NCBI GenBank assembly: GCA_050692555.1
Contig: JBOGVS010000012.1
Location: 1 to 64,000 of the forward strand
DNA from: DAITPV01 sp050692555
GTDB taxonomy: Bacteria; Actinomycetota; UBA4738; CALAEC01
Length of the DNA: 64,000 nucleotides
Direction of reading: 5' to 3'
Below the pieces are notes generated by a model. It was not told the DNA's origin. It worked only from the letters and a program-made list of their open reading frames with translations, and searched no databases. The translations under genes were made by a program, and so were the position numbers. This document shows, one piece after another, positions 16,880 to 24,048 of the stretch (position 1 is the stretch's first letter; every line of letters starts with the position of its first letter).

Positions 16880-17766
16880 GGGTGTTCGAGCGCGAGGCGG
16901 AAGCGCTGATCGATCCGGGAGCCGAGCAGGAGCGGCTGGCGAGCGGTTTCCAGTTCCTGGAGGGCCCCGTGTGGCACTTCGGACGCCGGGCCCTCACGTT
17001 TGTCGATCTGGCCGGCGACTCCATGTACAGGTGGACGCAGGCCGGAGGGGTGGAGGTGCTGCGCAAGCCGAGCAACTTTGCAAACGGCCTGGCCTACGAC
17101 CGCCAGGGGATGCTGCTGTCATGCGAGCACCGAACCCGGCGGATCACCCGGGAGGCGGGCGGCCAGCCGGCGACCGTGGTGGACCGTTACCGAGGAAAGC
17201 GGCTGAACGCGCCCAACGACCTCGTGGTGAGCTCCGACGGCTCCATCCTGTTCACCGACCCTCACTACGGCCTCAGCGAAGGGTTCGGGGGTCCGGGAGA
17301 TCAGGAGCAGCCTGTCCGGGGCGTGTATCGGCTGTCCGCGGGCACTGAGGAGCCCGAGCTCCTGATCGACGACTTCGAGGGCCCGAACGGGCTGGCCCTG
17401 AGCCTCGATGAAGGGAGACTCCTCGTGGCGGACTCGGAGCGGAACCACCTGCGGGCTTTCGACGTTGGCGAGGGGTGGCGGCTCTCGGGAGGCGATGTGT
17501 TGGTTACGTTTCCGGAGGAAGGCGACGTACCCGACGGGCTCAAGCTCGATCGGGACGGCAACATCTTCAGCACGGGACCGGGTGGAGTGTGGATCTGCTC
17601 GCCTGAAGGGCAGGTCCTGGGTCATGTCTCGTTTCCGGAGACGGCGGCCAACCTGGCCTGGGGGGACGATGACGCCCGAACGCTGTACGTGACCGCCAGC
17701 ACCACGCTGTACCGCCTACCCTGCCGGGTTACGGGGCACGCTCCGCACCGGGAATGGACTCGATGA
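16876..17766 (+). CDS. SMP-30/gluconolactonase-family lactonase
   Basis: A 296-residue six-bladed beta-propeller. Metal ligands of the SMP-30 family can be placed: Glu in QFLEGPVWH (near residue 28), Asn in RLNAPNDLVV and Asp in GDVPDGLKLD. It should hydrolyse a sugar lactone produced by one of the two dehydrogenases encoded nearby. No signal peptide, so cytoplasmic. Overlaps the FAH gene (ATGA) and the dehydrogenase gene (ATGA). Confidence 0.85.
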   Translation: MRVFEREAEALIDPGAEQERLASGFQFLEGPVWHFGRRALTFVDLAGDSMYRWTQAGGVEVLRKPSNFANGLAYDRQGMLLSCEHRTRRITREAGGQPATVVDRYRGKRLNAPNDLVVSSDGSILFTDPHYGLSEGFGGPGDQEQPVRGVYRLSAGTEEPELLIDDFEGPNGLALSLDEGRLLVADSERNHLRAFDVGEGWRLSGGDVLVTFPEEGDVPDGLKLDRDGNIFSTGPGGVWICSPEGQVLGHVSFPETAANLAWGDDDARTLYVTASTTLYRLPCRVTGHAPHREWTR

Positions 17767-18803
17767 GGGCAGCTCGGCTGTACGGATACGACGAGGACCT
17801 CAAGGGCGACCAGTTCCTGCGGCTCGAAGACGTCCCCGAGCCGTCCATCGAGGAGCCTGACGAGGTGCTGGTGCGCGTTGGCGGCGCCGGCCTGTGCCGC
17901 ACCGACCTGCACGTCATCCAGGGCCTGTGGGACGACGCCCTCGTGGTGGAGCCGCCCTACATCCTGGGCCACGAGAACGCGGGGTGGGTCCAGGAGGTGG
18001 GCCCCGCGGTCCGTCACGTTCGCCCCGGCGATCCGGTCCTGGTCCTCCCCGGGCTTTCGGACGGCGTGTGCCCGGCGTGCCGTCGGGGGACCGACAACCT
18101 GTGCGAGTCGCTGGTGTGGATCGGGATCCAGCGCGACGGTGGCTTCACCGACCTGCTGAAGGCGAAAGAGCGGAACATGATCGGCCTCCCGAAGGGGATG
18201 GAGCCGAACGCGGCCGCCCCCTTCGCCGATGCCGGCCTCACCGCCTACCACGCGGTCAAGCGGGCCACTCGCTTGGTGGAGCCGAACGGTACCGTCGTGG
18301 TGATCGGCGTGGGGGGCCTGGGGCACGTAGGCATCCAGGCCCTCAGGGCATTGAGCCCCGTCCGGATCCTGGCGGTCGAGATCTCCGCGACGGCCCGGCG
18401 GCTGGCCGAGGACCTCGGAGCGGACGAAGTGATCGACGGGAGCCAGGACCCGGCGGACCGGGTGCTGGAGCTGACCGGAGGGCTAGGGGCGGGCGCCGTT
18501 CTCGACTTCGTGGCCGAGGGCAACGTCCCCGGTCAGGCGATGGCCATGCTCCGCCCGGGGGGGGCCTACCTGGTGATCGGATACGGCGGGACGCTGGAGA
18601 TTCCCACGATGGAGTTCCTCACCGAGAAGATGGTGATCGGGAACGTCGGGGGGACCTCGGCCGAGATGATGGAGCTCCTGGCCCTGGCCGGGCGGGGCAA
18701 GATCCGGCTGGAGACCACCGAGTACCCGCTCGAGCGGATCAACGAGGCGATCTCCGATCTGCGCGACCTCCGGATCCGGGGCCGCGCGGTCCTGGTGCCG
18801 TAG
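17763..18803 (+). CDS. Zinc-dependent alcohol/sugar dehydrogenase (MDR family)
   Basis: A 346-residue medium-chain dehydrogenase. Catalytic zinc ligands are Cys45 (GLCRTDLH) and His-Glu in GHENAGWV; the Rossmann motif is GVGGLGHVG. The structural zinc lobe reads D-G-V-C-P-A-C with a last Cys seven residues on, so the first of four cysteines is replaced by Asp. Sulfolobus alcohol dehydrogenase has Glu there, so binding is still possible. It probably oxidises the imported sugar to its lactone. Two ATGs are possible; 17763, which overlaps the lactonase stop as ATGA, fits the operon pattern better than 17754. Confidence 0.85.
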   Translation: MRAARLYGYDEDLKGDQFLRLEDVPEPSIEEPDEVLVRVGGAGLCRTDLHVIQGLWDDALVVEPPYILGHENAGWVQEVGPAVRHVRPGDPVLVLPGLSDGVCPACRRGTDNLCESLVWIGIQRDGGFTDLLKAKERNMIGLPKGMEPNAAAPFADAGLTAYHAVKRATRLVEPNGTVVVIGVGGLGHVGIQALRALSPVRILAVEISATARRLAEDLGADEVIDGSQDPADRVLELTGGLGAGAVLDFVAEGNVPGQAMAMLRPGGAYLVIGYGGTLEIPTMEFLTEKMVIGNVGGTSAEMMELLALAGRGKIRLETTEYPLERINEAISDLRDLRIRGRAVLVP

Positions 18804-18805
18804 CG

Positions 18806-19642
18806 GTGGACGAACCGACGGTCATCGCCGCCCTCCTTACTCCGTTCGGCGAGGACGGCCGTCCGGACGTCGCCATCCTCCAGGAGCATGTGGCCTTCCT
18901 TGCCTCCCAAGGGGTGGACGCCGTCATGCCGGCCGGCACGACAGGCGAGGGCCCGCTGCTGGACGACGACGAGGTGGTCAAGCTGGTGGCCGCGGCGGTC
19001 ACCGCGGGGGGTGGTCGGATCACGGTGCTGGCCCATGTCGGAAGGCCCGCTACGGACGCTACGGTTCGCCTGGCTCGCCGGGCCCTGGGGGCGGGGGCAG
19101 ACGGTGTCTCCGCGGTGGTGCCTTACTTCTACGCTCTCGAGGACGGACAAATCCTAGATCACTACCGGGCGGTGACTGGGGCCATGGGCGACGTCCCCAC
19201 GTACGCGTACACGATCCCCGCCCGCACTGGGAACGAGCTGTCACCCGCGGTCGTCGCCAAGCTGGCCGACGAGGGAGTGGCCGGGCTGAAGGACTCTACC
19301 AAGTCCGTGGAGCGGCACCGCGAATACCTCGACGCCACGCGGGGACGGCCGTTCCGGATCCTGATGGGCTCGGACGGCCTGGTCCTCGATGCCCTTCGGG
19401 CCGGAGCAGCCGGGTGCGTCTCGGCGGTGGCCAATGCCCGTCCGGACCTCTTGGTCCGCCTGAAGCACGCGTTCGTGGACGGCGACGAACCTCGGGCAGA
19501 GCGTCTCCAGGCGGAGCTGTCGGCGGTCCGGGAAGAGCTCGGTCGCGGCACGGCGTTGACGGGAATCAAGCGGGCCACCGCCGCCGTCCTCCGCGACCGG
19601 GGGGTCGCCTACCCTGAGCGCCTCCGGGGGCCGCTGGGCTGA
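18806..19642 (+). CDS. DapA-family aldolase/lyase (dihydrodipicolinate synthase-like)
   Basis: A 278-residue TIM-barrel class I lyase. The family signature GTTGEGPLL (near residue 45), catalytic Tyr in AYTIPARTG and Schiff-base Lys in GLKDST are present. In the sugar-acid operon a 2-keto-3-deoxy-sugar-acid aldolase giving pyruvate and an aldehyde is more likely than lysine synthesis. GTG start two bases after the dehydrogenase stop. Last gene of the rightward island. Confidence 0.82.
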   Translation: MDEPTVIAALLTPFGEDGRPDVAILQEHVAFLASQGVDAVMPAGTTGEGPLLDDDEVVKLVAAAVTAGGGRITVLAHVGRPATDATVRLARRALGAGADGVSAVVPYFYALEDGQILDHYRAVTGAMGDVPTYAYTIPARTGNELSPAVVAKLADEGVAGLKDSTKSVERHREYLDATRGRPFRILMGSDGLVLDALRAGAAGCVSAVANARPDLLVRLKHAFVDGDEPRAERLQAELSAVREELGRGTALTGIKRATAAVLRDRGVAYPERLRGPLG

Positions 19643-19735
19643 CGGATCGGAACCTCGAGGAAACCGCCGTCCGCCTCGGCATCCCCATGAGCCTGGTAGA
19701 GCGGGCGTTCATACTAGTTTGGTTTTGGTCTGTAA
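19643..19735 (+). pseudogene. Remnant of a coding sequence, possibly an AbiEii-type N-terminus
   Basis: In the frame running ACG-GAT-CGG the text reads NLEETAVRLGIPMSLVERAF and then ILVWFW. This looks like the first helices of nucleotidyltransferase toxins of the AbiEii group, after which the frame runs out into an AT-rich stretch (19711-19745) and vapB. No start of its own and no continuation. Family assignment is a weak inference. Confidence 0.25.
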
Positions 19736-19754
19736 TCATAACGTCTCGGGCTGC

Positions 19755-19760
19755 TATCAT
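19755..19760 (+). promoter_or_regulatory. -10 box, leaderless vapBC promoter
   Basis: TATCAT lies 7 bp before the ATG at 19768 in a locally AT-rich stretch. No clear -35 box. No ribosome site is needed if the message is leaderless. Confidence 0.5.
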
Positions 19761-19767
19761 GATGGTC

Positions 19768-20004
19768 ATGGAGCGAACGCAGATCCAGCTGACGGAAACC
19801 CAGGCGCGAGAGCTCCGAATGCGAGCCGCGGAACTGGATGTGTCGGTAGCCGAACTTATCCGACGAGCCGTTGATCGGTTCCTGGGTGAGCCTGATCAAC
19901 AGGCGGCCCGGCGACGGATGGTGAGTTCCCTCGGAGGGTTCCGATCCGGACACTCAGACATCAGCGAGGAGCACGACCGATACCTCGGGCATGACTTCGG
20001 ATGA
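19768..20004 (+). CDS. vapB: Ribbon-helix-helix antitoxin (VapB-like)
   Basis: A 78-residue protein. QIQLTETQARELRMRAAELD followed by VSVAELIRRAVDRFL is the ribbon-helix-helix DNA-binding fold; the C-terminal tail, rich in acidic and aromatic residues, should wrap the toxin. It neutralises VapC and represses its own operon. The ATG at 19768 is the third of three nearby ATGs and is chosen for its spacing to the -10 box. Overlaps vapC by ATGA. Confidence 0.8.
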   Translation: MERTQIQLTETQARELRMRAAELDVSVAELIRRAVDRFLGEPDQQAARRRMVSSLGGFRSGHSDISEEHDRYLGHDFG

Positions 20005-20402
20005 CGACCCTGGTGGATACATCGGCGCTGTTCGCTCTGCTCGACGAGGACGACGTCAACCACGAAGCGGCGACCGAGTGGATGGCAGGCCCCGGGGGAG
20101 ACCCCTCGGAGATCCTGTCCACGCATTCCTATGTGGTCGTGGAATCCCTTGCCCTCGTTCGGGCCCGCCTGGCGCCTTCAGCGACCCGAGTCCTGGCAGA
20201 CGCCTATCTGCCCGCGGTATCGATCCTTTACGTGGACGAAGTCCTCCACGTGTCGGCTCTCCGTGCTCACCTGGCCGCGGTTCGCCGGCGTCCCTCCTTC
20301 GTGGACTGGGTTAGCTTCGAGATGATGCGCGATCAGGGGATCGCCCGGGCCTTCGCCTTCGACAGGGACTTCGCCACCGAGGGCTTCGAGCTCGTCCCCT
20401 GA
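20001..20402 (+). CDS. vapC: PIN-domain ribonuclease toxin (VapC-like)
   Basis: A 133-residue PIN domain. Acidic metal ligands are visible in LVDTSALFALLDEDD (Asp6), VVVESLAL (Glu), SFVDWVSFEMM (Asp) and FAFDRDF (Asp). It should cleave RNA, commonly tRNA or rRNA, when freed from VapB. The last 70 nt overlap, on the other strand, the 3' end of the uroporphyrinogen methyltransferase gene. Confidence 0.85.
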   Translation: MTTLVDTSALFALLDEDDVNHEAATEWMAGPGGDPSEILSTHSYVVVESLALVRARLAPSATRVLADAYLPAVSILYVDEVLHVSALRAHLAAVRRRPSFVDWVSFEMMRDQGIARAFAFDRDFATEGFELVP

Positions 20403-21169
20403 GGCGGTAGCTCCTCCGACGAGAGGAGCCGAGCGTCTTCCAGCGCGCCGGCAACATGGGCCGTGAGCGTGACGACCGACCCCACAACCAGTGTTGCGGG
20501 AGGGCCGATGTCCGCGCCTGCGGCCAGATCGGGGAGATCCGCAAGAGTGCCGGTCACCGAGCGCTGACGCGATGTGGTGGCCCACTGGATCATGGCGGCG
20601 GGCTCGTCGGCGCGTCGTCCTCCCTCGATCAGGGACCGGCACGTGGCCTCGAGCCTCCCCGCAGCCATGAGCACCACGAGCGTGTCGGAAGCCGTGGCCG
20701 AGGCCCGGAGGTCGGGGTCCTGTCCGCCGGCCCCGGCCGCGGTCAGCACCGTGACGCTCGATGACAGGCCTCGGTGGGTCAAGGGGATCCCCACCGAGGC
20801 CGGGGCAGCCACCGCGGAGCTCACCCCGGGGACGATCTCCACCGGCACGCCGGCCCGGGCGCAGGCCAGGGCTTCCTCCCCGCCGCGTCCGAATACGAAC
20901 GGGTCGCCGCCCTTGAGCCGGACCACCGACTTCCCCGCGCGGGCCCGGGCCACCAAGAGACGGTTGATGTCGTCCTGCGACCGCCCTCCGCCCGGCAACT
21001 TGCCGGCGTCCACCCGCTCGGCCCTGACGGAAGCCAGGTCCAGGAGGGCCGCAGACGACAGCCGGTCGTGAACGACCACGTCGGCGGAGCGGAGGACCTC
21101 GGCGCCCCGGAGGGTGATCAGGCGGGGGTCGCCCGGCCCCGCGCCCACCAGATAGACGATCCCGCTCAC
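20333..21169 (-). CDS. cobA: Uroporphyrinogen-III C-methyltransferase
   Basis: A 278-residue SAM-dependent methyltransferase that makes precorrin-2 for siroheme. Typical motifs: VYLVGAGPGDPRLITLRG at the N-terminus, VVVHDRLS, GGDPFVFGRGGEE and VPVEIVPGVSSAVAAPA. It supplies siroheme to the sulfite reductase encoded upstream in the same operon. The GTG start overlaps the previous stop. The family domain ends near VVTLTAHVAGALEDARLL; the final 25 residues or so are a low-complexity tail encoded opposite vapC. Confidence 0.9.
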   Translation of the reverse strand: MSGIVYLVGAGPGDPRLITLRGAEVLRSADVVVHDRLSSAALLDLASVRAERVDAGKLPGGGRSQDDINRLLVARARAGKSVVRLKGGDPFVFGRGGEEALACARAGVPVEIVPGVSSAVAAPASVGIPLTHRGLSSSVTVLTAAGAGGQDPDLRASATASDTLVVLMAAGRLEATCRSLIEGGRRADEPAAMIQWATTSRQRSVTGTLADLPDLAAGADIGPPATLVVGSVVTLTAHVAGALEDARLLSSEELPPQGTSSKPSVAKSLSKAKARAIP

Positions 21170-21813
21170 GCCGCGCCCTCCTGGAGCAACCGGCCCACCA
21201 GGCGGTCCCGAGCTTCGTCCGGGCGGCCCACTCGGACCAGGTCGCGCACCTCGTCGAGGTCCAGGGCCCGCTCCCACCGCCGGGAGCGCTCACCCAGGTC
21301 CGGAAGGGCCGGCAGGGTCAGGTGCCGGGCCCGCTCCAGCACGACGAGCATCTCCGCCCATTCGGGCCCGAACCGCTCCTCGAGGTCGATGCGCAGCCGG
21401 CGGGCCAGGGCCGGAGACCGGCCTCCCGTGGACACCGCGATGATCAGGTCTCCCCGGCGAACCACCGCGGGAGCGGCGAAGTCGCAGTGGGGCGGATCGT
21501 CCATGACGTTGACCAGCACCCCGTGCTCCTGTCCTTCGCGGTAGATGGCCGCCCGAGTCTCGGGCTCCTCCGAGTGCGCCACACACAGGAACGCTCCCTC
21601 CAGGTCCCCTGGCTCGAAGGTCCGCCGGAGCACGGTTATTCGGTCATCGCTCGCCAGACGGTCGAGGCGCTTCCGGGGACCGGTGGCGATGACCGTGACC
21701 CACGCCCCCGCCTCGACCAGCGGTTCCACTTTGCCCTGGGCCACCGCTCCGGCCCCGATGACCACCGCGTTCCGATCGGCGAGCTCAAGGCTGACGGGAT
21801 ACCCGAACGCCAT
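21166..21813 (-). CDS. Precorrin-2 dehydrogenase / sirohydrochlorin ferrochelatase-like
   Basis: A 215-residue protein equal to the N-terminal half of CysG or to Met8. The NAD-binding Rossmann motif VVIGAGAVAQGKVEPL is followed by VNVMDDPPHCDFAAPAVVRRGDLIIAVSTGGRSPALARRLR, here given as separate hallmarks NVMDDPPHCDFAAPA and AVSTGGRSPALARRLR. It converts precorrin-2 to sirohydrochlorin and perhaps inserts iron. ATG at 21813 gives MAFGYPVSLELADRN, the usual start. Overlaps cobA. Confidence 0.88.
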   Translation of the reverse strand: MAFGYPVSLELADRNAVVIGAGAVAQGKVEPLVEAGAWVTVIATGPRKRLDRLASDDRITVLRRTFEPGDLEGAFLCVAHSEEPETRAAIYREGQEHGVLVNVMDDPPHCDFAAPAVVRRGDLIIAVSTGGRSPALARRLRIDLEERFGPEWAEMLVVLERARHLTLPALPDLGERSRRWERALDLDEVRDLVRVGRPDEARDRLVGRLLQEGAA

Positions 21814-21815
21814 GG

Positions 21816-21977
21816 CTAGCTCCTGACCGCCAGCAGGCGGAGGGAGAACACCCGCGTGCACGCCTCGCAGGACCACGTTCCCTGGTCCTCGTCCGGCCGC
21901 AGCTCGTCCAGGCCGCAGTACGGGCAGTGGAACGGCTCGGCGTGCGGCGTGACGCTGGGACCGGTCTGCGTGCTCAT
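21816..21977 (-). CDS. Small zinc-ribbon protein of the sulfite reductase operon
   Basis: A 53-residue protein with two CxxC pairs, FHCPYCGLDEL and TWSCEACTRVFSL, forming a zinc ribbon or rubredoxin-like knuckle. It overlaps the sulfite reductase stop (ATGA) and ends 2 bases before the next gene. Small proteins of this kind occur beside actinobacterial sulfite reductases; it may be an electron-transfer or assembly partner, which is inference. Confidence 0.7.
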   Translation of the reverse strand: MSTQTGPSVTPHAEPFHCPYCGLDELRPDEDQGTWSCEACTRVFSLRLLAVRS

Positions 21978-23809
21978 CGCGTCGCCAGGGCCAGCAGGCC
22001 CTCGACCTCTCGTTCCGGCAGCCGGTTGACCCAGGCCGAGAAGTCCTCGCCCTCGTCCCGCTCCGTCAGCCAGCACCGGGCCAGGAGCTCGATGAAGTTG
22101 GGGAGGTCGTCGGCGGCCACCCGGACCCCCTTGGCCTTCTTCCCGAACCGGTACTCGCCACCGAGGTGTCCTCCCAGGTGGACCTGGAAGCCGTCCACCC
22201 GCTCCCCGTTGGCCCCGGGGACCAGCGATCCCATGAGGCCGATGTCGGCCAGCTGGAACCGGGCGCAGGAGTTGGGGCACCCGTTGAGGTTGATCCGGAG
22301 CGCGTCGGTGACGCCCGGGAGCCGCTGTTCCAGCTCCTCGATGAGCCACCCGGCGCGATGCTTCGTCTCCACCACCGCGAGCTTGCAGAACTCGATGCCG
22401 GTGCAGGCTATGACTCCGGCCCGGAACGCGCCCGGCCTAGTGGGAAGGTTCAGCGACTCGAGCTCGCCGGCCAGCGGCTCCACCCGATCCTGGGGGACGT
22501 CGAGGACCAGCATCTTCTGCTGGGTGGTGGTCCGTAGCCTGCCCCTGCCGAACCTCCGGGCCAGGTCCGCGACCTGGACGAGCCGGGAGCCGGAGATCCG
22601 TCCGGCCACCGGGGCCAGACCCACCGCGGCGTGCCCGTCCCTCTGTGGGGTGACCCCCAGGTGATCTCTGTGGACGGCGGAGGAAGGTGGGGGAGCGGGG
22701 CCGTCCTCCAACGGACCGTCCAGGTACTCTCGCTCCAGGACCTCCCGGAGGCGCTCCGGCCCCCAGTCCTTCATCAGGAACTTCAAGCGAGCCTTGGTCC
22801 GGGAGCGCCGGTAGCCGTAGTCACGGAACAGCGTGGTGACCCCCACGCATGTCTCCACGGCACGCTCGGGTGGCACGAAGGCCCCCAGGCGTTGAGCGAA
22901 CATCGGGTTGGTGCCCAGGCCGCCTCCCACCCACAGGTCGAACCCGCGGCGGCCGTCGGGCAGCTGGACGCCGGGCATCCCCACGTCCATGACCTCGTGG
23001 ACCGCGCACTGCTCCCGGCACCCCGAGATGGAGATCTTGTACTTCCGGGGGAGGTTGGAGAACTCCTTGGTCCCGGTCAGCCTGGCGTTGGCGGTCAGGA
23101 CGAACGGCGTGGCGTCGAGGATCTCCGAGGCCGCCACCCCGGCGAGGGGACACCCCAGGACGTTCCGGGGGACGTCCCCGCAGGTCTGCCGGGTGGTGAG
23201 CCCCACCGCGGCCAGGCGGGCCCAGATCTCCGGGACGTCCTCGATGCGGATCCAGTGGAGCTGGAAGTTCTGGCGGTCGGTGACGTCGCACACGTCCCGA
23301 CCGAAGCGCTGGCTGATCCGCCCCACTGCCTCCACCTGCTCCGCGGTGAGGACCCCGCCGGGGACCCGGATCCTCATCATGAAGAATCCGTCCTCTTCGG
23401 GTCGCTGGGTGTACAGGCCGTACCACCGATATCGGACCTTGAGGTCCTGCGGGGAGATCGCGGAGAACCCGCCCCGGGCGTGGTCGGTGACGATCCGGTC
23501 GTAGACGTCCAGGCCGTCCTGATCGCGCTTGGCTCGCTCCGAGGCGTTCTGGGGCTCGTAGTAGCCCAGGGCCCACTGGGACTCACCACGTGGACGCGGA
23601 GCCCGTCGCTTTCGCTGATCGTGGCCGTTGGTGGGGGAGGGGAGCGGCGGATCCGGGCCGGCAGCTCCGGCTCTCCCGGACGGCTGCTCCCCGGTTCCCT
23701 CGCAGTCGGGGCAAATCACGATGGAGCACCGCTCGTCGCCGGTCCCACCTTCGCCTCCACATGCCGTGCAGGGGCCCGGTGTCCTCGAAAGATCGTTTCT
23801 GATCGCCAT
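21974..23809 (-). CDS. Ferredoxin-type sulfite/nitrite reductase with N-terminal DnaJ-like zinc motifs
   Basis: A 611-residue siroheme/[4Fe-4S] reductase. Cluster ligands are seen in ACTGIEFCKLAVVETK (C-x5-C) and NLNGCPNSCARF (C-x3-C). RYRWYGLYTQ and TCGDVPRNVLGCP match the Tyr-Cys region of mycobacterial NirA/SirA. It reduces sulfite to sulfide with ferredoxin for cysteine synthesis; genes for siroheme assembly follow, which supports sulfite over nitrite. Unusually, residues 14-40 hold two perfect CxxCxGxG units (C14-G21 and C33-G40) like half of a DnaJ zinc domain. ATG at 23809 has an AAGGAGG site; an in-frame ATG at 23872 would lie across the terminator hairpin and is rejected. Confidence 0.92.
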   Translation of the reverse strand: MAIRNDLSRTPGPCTACGGEGGTGDERCSIVICPDCEGTGEQPSGRAGAAGPDPPLPSPTNGHDQRKRRAPRPRGESQWALGYYEPQNASERAKRDQDGLDVYDRIVTDHARGGFSAISPQDLKVRYRWYGLYTQRPEEDGFFMMRIRVPGGVLTAEQVEAVGRISQRFGRDVCDVTDRQNFQLHWIRIEDVPEIWARLAAVGLTTRQTCGDVPRNVLGCPLAGVAASEILDATPFVLTANARLTGTKEFSNLPRKYKISISGCREQCAVHEVMDVGMPGVQLPDGRRGFDLWVGGGLGTNPMFAQRLGAFVPPERAVETCVGVTTLFRDYGYRRSRTKARLKFLMKDWGPERLREVLEREYLDGPLEDGPAPPPSSAVHRDHLGVTPQRDGHAAVGLAPVAGRISGSRLVQVADLARRFGRGRLRTTTQQKMLVLDVPQDRVEPLAGELESLNLPTRPGAFRAGVIACTGIEFCKLAVVETKHRAGWLIEELEQRLPGVTDALRINLNGCPNSCARFQLADIGLMGSLVPGANGERVDGFQVHLGGHLGGEYRFGKKAKGVRVAADDLPNFIELLARCWLTERDEGEDFSAWVNRLPEREVEGLLALATR

Positions 23810-23834
23810 CCTGGGTCCGTCTCCTCCTTCAGGG

Positions 23835-23862
23835 AAAAGAAAAAGGGCCGCCGGAGCGGCCC
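23835..23862 (-). terminator. Intrinsic terminator / attenuator before the sulfite reductase
   Basis: On the minus strand GGGCCGC-TCCG-GCGGCCC (23862-23845) forms a perfect 7-bp GC stem with a 4-nt loop, followed at once by TTTTTCTTTT (23844-23835). It lies between the leader peptide and the sulfite reductase start, so it acts inside the leader, not at an operon end. Confidence 0.75.
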
Positions 23863-23885
23863 TGGTGGTCATCCTCGACCCTGAT

Positions 23886-23990
23886 CTACAGCCGCACCGC
23901 TCCCATCGGCGCCTGGGGACAGGCGCACGCGGCCGGAGTACACATCCGAGTGGGGTTCATGTTCCCCGCGAGCGAGCGTGTGCGGACCAT
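23886..23990 (-). CDS. Cys-containing leader peptide (34 aa)
   Basis: A short reading frame in the 5' leader of the sulfite reductase operon. It begins 15 nt after the predicted transcription start, with GGATAGGGA before its ATG, and encodes three cysteines in eight residues (MCTPAACAC, codons 17, 22 and 24), ending in ...GAVRL-stop. A terminator follows 23 nt after its stop. Polycysteine leader ORFs are known to act as cysteine-responsive attenuators of sulfur genes in mycobacteria. Here ribosome stalling at Cys codons when cysteine is short would favour read-through into the reductase. Function is inference; the arrangement is seen. Confidence 0.65.
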   Translation of the reverse strand: MVRTRSLAGNMNPTRMCTPAACACPQAPMGAVRL

Positions 23991-24011
23991 TTCCCTATCC
24001 TGAAGGTCGGA

Positions 24012-24040
24012 TTTATACGCGAGGGGAACGGCCATGTCAA
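24012..24040 (-). promoter_or_regulatory. Near-consensus promoter of the sulfite reductase operon
   Basis: On the minus strand TTGACA (24040-24035), a 17-bp spacer and TATAAA (24017-24012). This is the best sigma-70-type promoter in the window. Start expected near 24005, giving a leader of about 195 nt. Confidence 0.8.
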
Positions 24041-24048
24041 GGGCGCCC

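Noticed and set aside
23810..23872. Upstream ATG at 23872 as start of the sulfite reductase
   Set aside because: It would place the terminator hairpin and T tract inside the coding sequence; the ATG at 23809 has the AAGGAGG site.
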